Part shown: positions 32,653 through 42,028 of the stretch, piece after piece
Position numbering within the stretch: position 1 is the first letter of the stretch
How the letters are laid out: the number at the start of each line of letters is the position of its first letter
Assembly (NCBI GenBank): GCA_029248185.1
Contig: JAQWJV010000011.1
Location: forward strand, 1 to 64,000
Direction: 5' to 3'
Length of the DNA: 64,000 nucleotides
Source of the DNA: Flavobacteriaceae bacterium
GTDB lineage: Bacteria; Bacteroidota; Bacteroidia; Flavobacteriales; Flavobacteriaceae
Translations under genes and position numbers: made by a program
The notes under the pieces: model-generated
Database searches by the model: none
What the model was told of the DNA's origin: nothing
What the model saw: only the letters and a program-made list of their open reading frames with translations

Positions 32653-34335
32653 TCAGGCCATTGAAGGAATTGCATCAATTAGCTTTTGTGTGTATGCTTG
32701 TTCCGGATGTTTGTAGAGTTGATCGGCTTCTTGAAGTTCTATTAGGCGTCCTTTTTCCATAACCATTACGCGATCTGACATGTATTTTACTACGGCTAAG
32801 TCATGGGAAATAAAGAGGTAACTTAATCCTAACTCGATTTTAAGATCGTTCAGTAAATTGAGTACTTGAGCTTGAACAGAAATATCAAGGGCAGCGACAC
32901 TTTCGTCACAAATCAAAAGTTTGGGTTCGGTGGCAAGTGCTCGGGCAATTACTGCGCGTTGACGTTGACCTCCAGAAAGTTCGTGTGGATATCGATTCGA
33001 AAAGAAAGCGCTCAATCCGACTTGATTTAATAATTCTACACAGCGCTTTTGCTGCTCATCAGCAGCGCTTGTTATTTGGTGTACGTGCAGTACTTCTGTG
33101 ATGGCATTTCCAATAGTTTTTAGTGGATGAAGAGCTGCATAAGGGTCTTGAAAAATAAATTGAATTTCTTTCCGAATTTTCTGTAATGCCGAGGTAGATT
33201 TTACCATGGGCTTTCCTTCATAATGGATACTCCCTTGTGAAGGAGGATCTAAATAAATTAATGCTTTCGCAAGTGTAGATTTCCCGCAACCAGACTCTCC
33301 CACAAGACCCAATGTTTCTCCAGGATAAAGTGAAAAATCGAGTGCATGTAACGCTTTAAATCCTTTTTGATCACCCCTCCATGTTCTTTTTGTATAGGTC
33401 TTTTCAAGCCCTCTAACTTCCAGTAAAGGGGCTTTATTGTAAAGTTTTAGGTGTCTTTTTTGACGCTCCTCTGAAGAAATTAAGTTGGGTTGGAAACCTC
33501 CAGACTGATAATCGGCAAGAGTAGGGAGTCGCTTCAATCGAACATCAGTTTTTGGACGTGCAAAAAGTAAGCCCTTAGTATAGGGATGTTGTGGGTTGTT
33601 AAAGAGATTTTCTGTCTCTCCTTCCTCTACAATCTTTCCTTGATACATGACAAAAACTTTATTTGCCAATTGTTTGACTAAAGCCAAATCATGAGAGATG
33701 AACAGAATACCCATCTGATACTTTTTTTGGAGGCTTTTGAGCAGTTGAATGATTTCTTTTTGAACGGTCACGTCCAATGCAGTTGTGGGTTCGTCAGCAA
33801 TGAGCAGTTTTGGTTTGCAGAGCAAAGCCAGCGCAATCATAATGCGTTGTTTTTGTCCTCCACTTAGCTGGTGAGGGTAGGATTTTAAAATTCGCTTTGT
33901 ATCGGAAAGTTGTACTTCATTTAAAACATCAATAATCTCTTGCTTTTGATCTTTAACCGATAGAGAAGTGTGTTGTTGCAATACCTCTTGCAGTTGTTTT
34001 CCACACCGCATAGAAGGGTTTAAGCTTGACTGGGGCTCTTGGAAAATCATTCCAATGGACTTTCCTCGTATTTTTTGCCAGTCTTTGGACGAAAGATACT
34101 GAATATCACTTCCATTAAAATCTATTTTATCAGCTTCAATACGTGCTTTGTTAGGATGAAGTCCAAGAAGGGAAAGAGCGGTTAGAGATTTTCCACTCCC
34201 TGACTCTCCCACAAGAGATACAATCTCTTGTGTCCCAATTTTAAAGCTAATGGCATTAAGAAGTTTAGCACTTCCAATCTGGAGTGACATGTTTTTTATT
34301 TCAATCAAGTGGGAATCACTAGATTTTTGTTTCAT
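32653..34335 (-). CDS. Fused ABC transporter ATPase, oligopeptide type (DppD-DppF/YejF)
   Basis: The 560-residue protein has two ABC ATPase domains in tandem. The first has Walker A GESGSGKS (43-50), LSGGQKQR and LLIADEP. The second has GESGCGKS, LSGGQRQR and LLICDES. This fusion is typical of the YejF/GsiA-like ATPases of peptide or nickel importers. Permease and binding-protein genes are not adjacent, so it must work with parts encoded elsewhere. Confidence 0.92.
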   Translation of the reverse strand: MKQKSSDSHLIEIKNMSLQIGSAKLLNAISFKIGTQEIVSLVGESGSGKSLTALSLLGLHPNKARIEADKIDFNGSDIQYLSSKDWQKIRGKSIGMIFQEPQSSLNPSMRCGKQLQEVLQQHTSLSVKDQKQEIIDVLNEVQLSDTKRILKSYPHQLSGGQKQRIMIALALLCKPKLLIADEPTTALDVTVQKEIIQLLKSLQKKYQMGILFISHDLALVKQLANKVFVMYQGKIVEEGETENLFNNPQHPYTKGLLFARPKTDVRLKRLPTLADYQSGGFQPNLISSEERQKRHLKLYNKAPLLEVRGLEKTYTKRTWRGDQKGFKALHALDFSLYPGETLGLVGESGCGKSTLAKALIYLDPPSQGSIHYEGKPMVKSTSALQKIRKEIQFIFQDPYAALHPLKTIGNAITEVLHVHQITSAADEQQKRCVELLNQVGLSAFFSNRYPHELSGGQRQRAVIARALATEPKLLICDESVAALDISVQAQVLNLLNDLKIELGLSYLFISHDLAVVKYMSDRVMVMEKGRLIELQEADQLYKHPEQAYTQKLIDAIPSMA

Positions 34336-34344
34336 TCCCTCTCT

Positions 34345-36039
34345 TTAAAGGTTTTGTTTTTTCAATTCAGCTACAGCGTGATTAGTCGCACGTGCTGTTA
34401 AGGCCATATAAGTAAGTGATGGATTTTGATTGGCTGATGAGGTCATACAGGCGCCATCGGTAACAAAAACATTTGGTACGCTGTGTACTTGGTTGTGTTT
34501 ATTCAATACAGATGTTTTGGGATCTTTACCCATTCTAGCAGTACCCATTTCATGAATTCCTTTACCAATAGGTGCATTAGAATCGAAAACGGAAACCTCT
34601 TTAAAACCGGCATCCTCTAGCATCTCTGCTGCTTGCACCATCCAATCTTCTTTCATGATTCGTTCATTTTCTTTGAACTCGGCATCAAATACAATGGTAG
34701 GAAGTCCATGCTGATCTAAATTATCATAATTTAAAAACATTTTGTTTTCATGATAGGGAAGTACTTCGCCAAAACCAGTCATACCTAATGACCAAGCTCC
34801 AGCTTCTAAAATCCCTTTTTTAAAGTCTTTACCATAAGCAAGTTCACTGACCGCTTCCGTCCAGTTGCCTCGTCCTGCTCCTCCCTGGTATCCGTATCCT
34901 CTAAGAAAATCTACAGTACTGGATTTTTTCCCTAGGTTTCTGAATCGAGGAATATAAAACCCATTCGGTCTTCTTCCTGTATAGTATTGATCTTCAAAAC
35001 CATCGTATTTTCCATATGCACCACTTCCTAATTGGTGATCCATAATGTTGTGGCCTAATTCCCCACTATCATTTCCCATTCCATTGGGGAAACGATCTGA
35101 TTTGGATTGCATTAAAATAGCTGTCGATGCCATAGAAGAGGCACATAAGAAAACAATTTTGGAGTTGAATTCAATCGATTCATTCGTTATTGCATCGACT
35201 AGACGAACTCCTGTTGCTTTTTGAGTCTTTTCATCATAAAGTACTTCTGCTACAATTGAGTTGGGACGTAAAGTCATATTTCCAGTAGCCTCTGCTGCTG
35301 GAAGTGTAGATGAGTTGGAACTAAAATAAGCGCCAAAAGGACATCCTCTATCACAACGATTTCTGAATTGACAGGCCGTTCTTCCTGCACCTTTTTTTGA
35401 TCCTTGGGTAATGTGAGCCACACGTCCGATAGTCATTAATCGATCATCATAAGAGTTGGCGATACTCTCTTTTAAATGAGTTTCTAGACAATTTAATTCC
35501 ATGGGAGGAAGAAAAGTACTATCGGGAAGATGAGGTAAATTAAGTGCTTCTCCGCTGATACCAATATGTTTTTCTACATGTTCATACCATGGGGCAATAT
35601 CTTTATATCGAATTGGCCAATCTACTCCATATCCGTCTTTGGCATTGGCTTCAAAATCAAGATCACTCCAGCGATATGTTTGTCTTCCCCAAATCAAGGA
35701 ACGTCCCCCAACTTGCTTTCCACGAATCCAATCAAAGGGTTTGACTTCGTCATAATCATGTTCAGAATCTTTGTTGTAAAAATGACGTCTTGTTTCATCT
35801 ACTCCCCAACGACGTTGTTTGTTATAATCTTTTAATACCTCCTGAGGTGTAGCTCCACCATGCGGCATGTCCCATGGGTCCTTATGCATGGTTGGATAAT
35901 CTTCTACATGCTTTACCATACGGCCACGTTCCAAAACTAGGGTTTTCAGTCCCTTTTCACATAATTCTTTGGCGGCCCAACCGCCACTAATTCCAGTGCC
36001 TACAACAATGGCATCGTATTTATCTGTTTTTAAATTCAA
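34345..36039 (-). CDS. GMC-family FAD oxidoreductase
   Basis: The 564-residue enzyme has the N-terminal FAD motif VGTGISGGWAAKEL and the GMC features GRQTYRW and HEMGTARMG...TDGACM near the C-terminus. A cysteine-rich stretch (CQFRNRCDRGC) is seen in the gluconate dehydrogenase-like group of Bacteroidota. The likely substrate is a sugar alcohol or sugar acid; the precise one is unknown. It lacks a visible Tat signal. It sits 9 bases upstream of the ABC gene on the same strand. Confidence 0.88.
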   Translation of the reverse strand: MNLKTDKYDAIVVGTGISGGWAAKELCEKGLKTLVLERGRMVKHVEDYPTMHKDPWDMPHGGATPQEVLKDYNKQRRWGVDETRRHFYNKDSEHDYDEVKPFDWIRGKQVGGRSLIWGRQTYRWSDLDFEANAKDGYGVDWPIRYKDIAPWYEHVEKHIGISGEALNLPHLPDSTFLPPMELNCLETHLKESIANSYDDRLMTIGRVAHITQGSKKGAGRTACQFRNRCDRGCPFGAYFSSNSSTLPAAEATGNMTLRPNSIVAEVLYDEKTQKATGVRLVDAITNESIEFNSKIVFLCASSMASTAILMQSKSDRFPNGMGNDSGELGHNIMDHQLGSGAYGKYDGFEDQYYTGRRPNGFYIPRFRNLGKKSSTVDFLRGYGYQGGAGRGNWTEAVSELAYGKDFKKGILEAGAWSLGMTGFGEVLPYHENKMFLNYDNLDQHGLPTIVFDAEFKENERIMKEDWMVQAAEMLEDAGFKEVSVFDSNAPIGKGIHEMGTARMGKDPKTSVLNKHNQVHSVPNVFVTDGACMTSSANQNPSLTYMALTARATNHAVAELKKQNL

Positions 36040-36081
36040 AAGATTCGTCTTAATTTAAATTTATTTCAATATACCTTTTTT

Positions 36082-36798
36082 TTAACTACTGTAAGTAATT
36101 TCTCCTTCAGAAAGCAGTGGTTCATTTCTCAATCTAAGAACTACTTGAGCAACAGTGACTACGTCTTTTTCACAATAAAGTGCTATGCGATTGATGTTCT
36201 GTTCTTTGTAGAATACATCAGCAACTTGACTCCCATCAATGTCATCTTTGGGCGAAGGGATATTGAGAACATATGCCATTAATTTTAGGGAAGTATAATG
36301 CTTATAATCCCCAAAACGCCATAAGTGAAGGGTGTCAAGATGGGGGACTTCCCAAGGTTTTTTATTGAAAAGCTGGAGTGTTTTGGGTAAAGAAATTTGG
36401 TGAATTAACATGCGCCGTGCTATAAAAGGAAAATCAAATTCCTTGGCATTATGTCCACAAAGGCGATGCTTAGGAGAGTTGAAATAGTCTTCAATTAGGG
36501 CTTTGAATTCAGTCAAAAGTGTTACTTCATCTCCTTTAAATGTTTTTAGTCTAAAATTTCTACCTTGTTTTTGAGGGCTAAAATACCCCACAGAAATACA
36601 AACAATTTTTCCAAATTCTGCCCAAATCCCAGCACGATTGTAAAATTCTTTTGGGCTAAAATTTTCTTTTCTTTGGTAGGCTGTTTTTTCCTCAAAATAA
36701 TGTTGCTCCAGTTCTGGGGCATCCTCAAAATTAGTATAGAGTGGCACGGTTTCTATATCTAGAAATAGTATTTGATGTAAATTAAGGTGTGCTAACAT
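36082..36798 (-). CDS. DnaQ-like 3'-5' exonuclease
   Basis: The 238-residue protein has the DEDD-type exonuclease motifs: LFLDIETVP (D14, E16), the HNAKEFDFPF block, and a C-terminal YCEKDVVTVAQ. It resembles the predicted PolB-like exonuclease group (related to ribonuclease H folds) widely found in Bacteroidota. The role is likely in DNA repair or RNA processing. Its start overlaps the 3' end of the serine hydrolase gene by 17 bases. Confidence 0.85.
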   Translation of the reverse strand: MLAHLNLHQILFLDIETVPLYTNFEDAPELEQHYFEEKTAYQRKENFSPKEFYNRAGIWAEFGKIVCISVGYFSPQKQGRNFRLKTFKGDEVTLLTEFKALIEDYFNSPKHRLCGHNAKEFDFPFIARRMLIHQISLPKTLQLFNKKPWEVPHLDTLHLWRFGDYKHYTSLKLMAYVLNIPSPKDDIDGSQVADVFYKEQNINRIALYCEKDVVTVAQVVLRLRNEPLLSEGEITYSS

Positions 36799-37942
36799 TT
36801 TTATTGATTTCTAGAGCTGCATCCATATAAGTATAGATGTCAGGAGTAAAAGGGTCACCCTTTTTACCTTTAGGCCCTTTTGAATGTCCTAAGCGAACTA
36901 AGATCAAGTTTTCTTTTGGAAACGTCATTACATATTGACCCAAATGGCCACGCATCATAAAAATTTGGTGTCCTTTGTATTCTTTGAGCCACCAACTATA
37001 TCCATATTCTGGACTTTCTGGAAACCGAGGACGTAAGGACTTTGCAATAAAGGTAGAATCCAATAATGTTTCTCCATTCCACTTCCCGTGATCTTTGTAT
37101 AATTTGGCAATTCGTGCAAAGTCTCTCGCGTTGGATGCAATACAGCAATAGGCTTTTTCAGAGCCATTTTCAACACTATCTACTTGCCAAAGACTTTCCT
37201 GTTCTGCTCCCATGGGATTCCAAAGGGTCTCATAAAGATATTCCGTCAGATTTTTCCCCGTAGCCTTGGCGATTACCATTCCTAGTAAATGCGTAGTGCC
37301 ACTTTTATATTCAAATGATTTCCCAGGGACTTCCTCTATCGGTTGTTCCAGTATAGCAGAGTCAAGATCTTTTAAAAAATAAGCAGCAGCCGTAACAGAA
37401 AAGGGAGAGTAATATTTTTCTTCCCAGCGTTGTCCTGATGCCATACTAGCTAGATCGCCAACAGTAACTTGATCGGCATAGGGTCCTGAGAGTTCAGGAA
37501 TAAAATCTTGTACAGCTTGATCTAAATCACGAATATATCCATCCATGATTGCTCTTCCCAAGAGCGCAGAAACAAAACTCTTGGCAACTGAAAATGAATT
37601 ACTTTTTGAGTCTACCCCATAACCATCATAATATTTTTCAAAATAGAGACTGTCATTTTTTATCACCAAAAAAGCAACAGTTCCCCTTTTTTTGTGATGC
37701 TGTTCTAAATTATCTGAAAGAGAAATCGTATTATATTGTGCATGTAATGGCCAAGCTTGAGGATTTTCAGAGGCAGCTAGAGTTCTATTATCAAAATAAG
37801 TGTAATCATCCAGGAAAGCAGTTTTGTGTCCCGTCAAGTAAATCTTAAATACACCATCAAGTAAATAGCTATAGTCTGAAACATAAAGGGCACCAACTAA
37901 TACAGCTAGAGAAAACCCTAAAATTTTAAATATTTTTTTCAT
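36782..37942 (-). CDS. Membrane-anchored serine hydrolase, beta-lactamase family (S12)
   Basis: The 386-residue protein has an N-terminal hydrophobic anchor or signal (about 5-22) and the active motif SVAK at 118-121. Further signs are EYKSGTTHLLG in the middle and RGHLGQYVMTFP near the end. It resembles the first S12 protein at 19380 in family only. Likely an esterase or peptidase acting in the periplasm. It overlaps the exonuclease gene and follows ogt on the same strand. Confidence 0.85.
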   Translation of the reverse strand: MKKIFKILGFSLAVLVGALYVSDYSYLLDGVFKIYLTGHKTAFLDDYTYFDNRTLAASENPQAWPLHAQYNTISLSDNLEQHHKKRGTVAFLVIKNDSLYFEKYYDGYGVDSKSNSFSVAKSFVSALLGRAIMDGYIRDLDQAVQDFIPELSGPYADQVTVGDLASMASGQRWEEKYYSPFSVTAAAYFLKDLDSAILEQPIEEVPGKSFEYKSGTTHLLGMVIAKATGKNLTEYLYETLWNPMGAEQESLWQVDSVENGSEKAYCCIASNARDFARIAKLYKDHGKWNGETLLDSTFIAKSLRPRFPESPEYGYSWWLKEYKGHQIFMMRGHLGQYVMTFPKENLILVRLGHSKGPKGKKGDPFTPDIYTYMDAALEINKNVSTP

Positions 37943-37953
37943 TCAATTAGACT

Positions 37954-38457
37954 TTAATTAATGTTTTTTTGAAGAGAGTCATACAAATCTAAGCTTTTTT
38001 GAATAGGAAAGCCTTCGTGTTCTAAAAGCCACTTTTTATTGGGAATACCTCCTGCGTAGCCAACCATTGAACCATTACTTCCAATCACACGATGACAAGG
38101 AATGAAAATTAAAATGGTATTTTTTCCAATGGCTGCACCTATAGCGCGAATCGCTTTTCTATTGCCATAACGTTCGGCTATTTTGCTATATGAAAGTGTT
38201 TTTCCAAGCTCAATTTGTGATACTAATTTCCAAATTTCTTGTTGAAAAGGAGTGCCTTTGGGCTTCATCTTAAAATTGAGATCCAATGATTTATTGTTGA
38301 AATAGTTTGCCAACTGTTCTTCAATTTTACAATTTATTTTCTTGTTGGGCGATCGTTTTTCTTTTGGGTTTAGGATAAAATGCATGGCGATTAAGGCTTT
38401 ATCTTTTGTTTCGATCTCAATCCATCCTAAGGGACTCTTGTAGTGACTTATTTCCAT
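37954..38457 (-). CDS. ogt: Methylated-DNA-protein-cysteine methyltransferase
   Basis: The 167-residue suicide DNA repair protein takes the methyl group from O6-methylguanine onto C121 in the motif IPCHRVIG. The C-terminal domain follows the helix-turn-helix around SYSKIAERYGNRKAIRAIGAA. Size is normal for a stand-alone Ogt. It is divergent from the hydroxyproline operon. Confidence 0.95.
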   Translation of the reverse strand: MEISHYKSPLGWIEIETKDKALIAMHFILNPKEKRSPNKKINCKIEEQLANYFNNKSLDLNFKMKPKGTPFQQEIWKLVSQIELGKTLSYSKIAERYGNRKAIRAIGAAIGKNTILIFIPCHRVIGSNGSMVGYAGGIPNKKWLLEHEGFPIQKSLDLYDSLQKNIN

Positions 38458-38560
38458 GTTTAAGACTTGGTGTATTTCATATTATTTGTTTTATCAAGTT
38501 AATTAAAATACTTTTTCAAAAACGTATATTAGCCTTGATATTAAAATAATACCTACTACA

Positions 38561-39481
38561 ATGGAAAACTTTAAATGGGAAGGAGTCATGCCTGCAATTA
38601 CGACTCAATTTGACGCTGATGGAAACCTTTCTTTAACGGCATTCAAAAATAATCTAACACATCAGATCAAAGCGGGAGTTCATGGTATCATTTTGGGGGG
38701 AACCCTGGGAGAAGCCAGTACATTGACACTGGAAGAAAAGAAAATTTTACTTGAGATTACCCTTGCACAAGTAGAGGGAAAGATTCCGGTAATTATGAAT
38801 ATTGCTGAACAATCAACCCTGGAGGCAATTCAAGTAGCGAAAACCGCAGAAGCAAATGGCGCAGATGGACTCATGTTATTACCTCCCATGCGATATAAAG
38901 CGACAGACGATGAAACGGTAGCTTACTTCTCTGCCGTTGCTGAGGCGACACAGCTTCCAATTATGATTTATAACAATCCAGTAGATTATAAAATTGAAGT
39001 AACCCTAGAAATGTTTCAAGTTTTAGCTAAGCACAAAAATATTACCGCCGTAAAGGAATCTACTCGAGAGGTAACCAATGTGACTCGAATGATCAATCAT
39101 TTTGGAGATCGTTTTAAGATATTATGCGGTGTAGATACGATTGCCATGGAATGTTTGTTGATGGGAGCAAGTGGTTGGGTTGCAGGTTTGGTGGATGCTT
39201 TTCCAGAGGAAACGGTAGCAATTTACACCTACTGTAAAGCAGGGGAATGGGAGAAAGCTAGAGCTGTCTTTCGTTGGTTTTTGCCGCTTTTAGAACTAGA
39301 TATTTCTCCTCAACTAGTACAGAACATAAAATTATGTGAGGTAGCAACAGGACTTGGAACAGGACATGTGAGAAAACCAAGGCTGCCTCTTACAGGCACA
39401 GCACTAGAAAATGTAAAAAAAATAATTGCTGAGGGTATGGAAAATCGACCCCAAAATTTAGACTATAAGAACTATTTATGA
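38561..39481 (+). CDS. DapA-family lyase, probable 1-pyrroline-4-hydroxy-2-carboxylate deaminase
   Basis: The 306-residue TIM-barrel protein has the Schiff-base lysine K165 (ITAVKEST) and active-site Y137 (MIYNNP) of the DapA superfamily. Taken alone it could be a dihydrodipicolinate synthase, but the three genes that follow define a hydroxyproline operon. The expected reaction is deamination and dehydration of pyrroline-hydroxycarboxylate to 2-oxoglutarate semialdehyde. It overlaps the aldehyde dehydrogenase start by 4 bases. Confidence 0.85.
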   Translation: MENFKWEGVMPAITTQFDADGNLSLTAFKNNLTHQIKAGVHGIILGGTLGEASTLTLEEKKILLEITLAQVEGKIPVIMNIAEQSTLEAIQVAKTAEANGADGLMLLPPMRYKATDDETVAYFSAVAEATQLPIMIYNNPVDYKIEVTLEMFQVLAKHKNITAVKESTREVTNVTRMINHFGDRFKILCGVDTIAMECLLMGASGWVAGLVDAFPEETVAIYTYCKAGEWEKARAVFRWFLPLLELDISPQLVQNIKLCEVATGLGTGHVRKPRLPLTGTALENVKKIIAEGMENRPQNLDYKNYL

Positions 39482-41019
39482 TTACAGGACAAAATTTAGT
39501 TGGGGGCCTTTGGGAGTCGAACGCATCAGATAGGATTTTCCAAACTGCAAATCCAAAGACAAAGGAGTATTTAAGCCCGATGTTTCAGGAGGCTACTTCG
39601 GAACAAGTTACATTGGCCGTTGAAAAAGCTGCAGCTGCTTTTGAAGCCTATGCGGCAACAAGTTTTGAACAGCGGGTAGAACTTTTAAAAGCAATTCAAG
39701 ACGAGATTAAACAAAAGAAAACGGAAATCATAGTAACTTACCAAGTAGAATCAGCCTTGCCTGAAGGGAGAGCAAAAGGGGAGTTACAACGAACATTGGA
39801 TCAAATAGAGCGTTTTATTGAGTTACTGAAGGACGGTTCTTTTTCTCAAGCAACGATCCACACCCACGGTCCCGATTTGAGAAAAATGTTATTTCCTATG
39901 GGTCCAATAGTCGTATTTGGAGCAAGTAATTTTCCTCTAGCCTTTTCTACTGCGGGAGGAGATACAATTTCTGCCCTAGCTGCTGGATGTCCAGTTATTG
40001 TAAAAGCACATCCTTATCATGCCGGGACAAGTGAATTGGTTGCCCAAGCGATACATTCAGCCTTGAAAAATAGGGGCTTACCTCTTTCGATTTTTTCACA
40101 TCTGGGAGGACAATCTCATACAGTGGGAAGTGATTTGGTAACTCATGCTAAGGTAAAAGGGGTTGGTTTTACTGGAAGCTTTTTTGGTGGAAAAGCCTTG
40201 TATGATTTAGCTCAAAAACGATCCGAACCTATTCCTGTTTTTGCTGAAATGGGGAGTATAAATCCCGTGTTTATTTTAGAACATAAATTAAAATCAGATG
40301 AAAATTTAGCTGCTGATTTAGCGAGTTCTGTTACTTTAGGTACAGGACAATTTTGTACTAATCCCGGAGTGATTATAATTTGTGATCCTTCCCAAGAAAG
40401 TAGTTTGGTTCGACGTATGCATGAAGAAATGCGTAAAATGGAATTACCGCCTATGGTACATGCGAATATTGAACTGAAGTTCAAGGAGCAAATTGCTGAG
40501 TTAACAGCCAGAGGAAAGGAAGTAGAGTACTATTTCTCTGATAATAATCACGCAGTAATTGGAGTTGTGTCTGCGTTTCACTTCATAGAAAACCCCTCTC
40601 TTTCAGAAGAGGTTTTTGGTCCGTTTAGCTTGATCGTTCATTGTCATTCTCTGGAGGAAATGGTTGACGTTGTTGCAGGACTAAAGGGACAATTGACGGC
40701 AACTTTATTAAGTAGCCCTGAGGATCAAAAGGCAGTTCAGCTATTGTTGCCCAAAGTTCAAGCTAAAGTAGGGCGAGTACTTTTTGAAGGAGTTCCAACA
40801 GGAGTTGCCGTGACCCAAGCCATGCAACACGGAGGACCATATCCAGCAACCACTGACAGTCGATTTACTTCGGTCGGTTCGGATGCAATTTATCGATGGT
40901 TACGTCCCTTGGCTTTTCAGGATTGTCCAGATGAGCTCTTGCCATTAGCGCTCAAAAAAGAGAATCCTTTGGGAATTCAAAGACGGGTAAATGGGGTGTT
41001 AACTACCGAGGCAGTATGA
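39478..41019 (+). CDS. 2-Oxoglutarate semialdehyde dehydrogenase
   Basis: The 513-residue protein is an aldehyde dehydrogenase with catalytic C293 (GQFCTNPG) and general base E257 (AEMGSINP), plus the cofactor region FGASNFPLAF. Its length and the GSINPVF and TGQFCT blocks match the type III alpha-ketoglutaric semialdehyde dehydrogenases linked with hydroxyproline use. It would oxidise the deaminase product to 2-oxoglutarate, which enters the TCA cycle. It overlaps both neighbours by 4 bases. Confidence 0.88.
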   Translation: MITGQNLVGGLWESNASDRIFQTANPKTKEYLSPMFQEATSEQVTLAVEKAAAAFEAYAATSFEQRVELLKAIQDEIKQKKTEIIVTYQVESALPEGRAKGELQRTLDQIERFIELLKDGSFSQATIHTHGPDLRKMLFPMGPIVVFGASNFPLAFSTAGGDTISALAAGCPVIVKAHPYHAGTSELVAQAIHSALKNRGLPLSIFSHLGGQSHTVGSDLVTHAKVKGVGFTGSFFGGKALYDLAQKRSEPIPVFAEMGSINPVFILEHKLKSDENLAADLASSVTLGTGQFCTNPGVIIICDPSQESSLVRRMHEEMRKMELPPMVHANIELKFKEQIAELTARGKEVEYYFSDNNHAVIGVVSAFHFIENPSLSEEVFGPFSLIVHCHSLEEMVDVVAGLKGQLTATLLSSPEDQKAVQLLLPKVQAKVGRVLFEGVPTGVAVTQAMQHGGPYPATTDSRFTSVGSDAIYRWLRPLAFQDCPDELLPLALKKENPLGIQRRVNGVLTTEAV

Positions 41020-42026
41020 ATCAAAACGAACGCATAGTTTTTAATTGTGTTGATGCCCACACGGCTGGCAATCCAGTGCGTTTGGTTAGAGGGCCTAAGC
41101 CTCTATTAGAGGGAAAGACAATGGGAGAAAAACGAGCATACTTTTTAAAAGAGTTTGACTGGATTCGAACGGGATTGATGTTTGAACCTCACGGGCATGA
41201 TATGATGAGTGGCAGCTTTTATTATGATCCTGTTGATCCTCAAAATGATGTTGCGATTTTATTCATCGAAACCAGCGGTTGTCTTCCGATGTGTGGTCAT
41301 GGACTGATTGGTGCGCTAACTGTTCTTTTGGAAGAAAAGCTAATTCAGCCCAAAGTAAATGGAATAGTTCGAGTAGAAACTCCAGCAGGTCTGGTGCTTG
41401 CCAATTATGGTATAGACGGAAATAAAGTTACTGCCGTTCGGTTTACAAATGTCCCAGGATTTTTAGCCGCATTTGATTTGGAAATTGAGTGTCCTGATCT
41501 GGGAATTTTGACAATTGATGTTTCTTATGGAGGAAATTTTTATGCCATAATTGATATACAAGAAAACTTTAAAGGGATTTCGAAGTACACGGCAAGTCAA
41601 TTAATTGGCTGGAGCCGTACGATTCGGGAGAGGATTAATGAGGCTTATTCATTTACTCATCCATTGGATGAAAAAATAGAGGGCTGTAGCCATGTTTTGT
41701 GGGGAGGGTTGCCTACTCAAGAAGGAGCATCAGCAGCGAATGCGGTGTTTTATGGAGACAAAGCTATTGATCGCTCTCCTTGTGGAACAGGTACTTCGGC
41801 TCGTATGGCACAATGGTTTGCTAAGGGAAAATTAAAAGTTGGAGACTCCTTTGTTCATGAAAGCATTATTGGCTCTCTTTTCAAAGGAAAAGTCGAAGAA
41901 GCCGTTCAAGTGGGCCGTTTTTCGGGGATGATTCCCAGCATTGAAGGAGCGGCAAGAATTTTGGGTTACAACCAATTGATATTGGATCCTGAAGACCCCT
42001 ATGTAAAAGGATTTCAAGTGATTTAG
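41016..42026 (+). CDS. 4-Hydroxyproline 2-epimerase (proline racemase family)
   Basis: The 336-residue enzyme inverts the alpha carbon of trans-4-hydroxy-L-proline to the cis-D form. Two catalytic cysteines are present, C93 (PMCGHG) and C256 (DRSPCGTGTSARM). A Cys-Cys pair fits epimerase or racemase activity, whereas the dehydratase branch has Thr in the second site. It overlaps the dehydrogenase gene by 4 bases and precedes the oxidase by 2. Confidence 0.92.
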   Translation: MNQNERIVFNCVDAHTAGNPVRLVRGPKPLLEGKTMGEKRAYFLKEFDWIRTGLMFEPHGHDMMSGSFYYDPVDPQNDVAILFIETSGCLPMCGHGLIGALTVLLEEKLIQPKVNGIVRVETPAGLVLANYGIDGNKVTAVRFTNVPGFLAAFDLEIECPDLGILTIDVSYGGNFYAIIDIQENFKGISKYTASQLIGWSRTIRERINEAYSFTHPLDEKIEGCSHVLWGGLPTQEGASAANAVFYGDKAIDRSPCGTGTSARMAQWFAKGKLKVGDSFVHESIIGSLFKGKVEEAVQVGRFSGMIPSIEGAARILGYNQLILDPEDPYVKGFQVI

Positions 42027-42028
42027 TT

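Noticed and set aside
36782-37942. A true beta-lactamase resistance gene
   Set aside because: Only the general S12 motifs are present; the membrane anchor and context do not point to antibiotic resistance.
38561-39481. dapA of lysine synthesis
   Set aside because: The neighbouring epimerase, oxidase and semialdehyde dehydrogenase define a hydroxyproline route, and no lysine genes are nearby.
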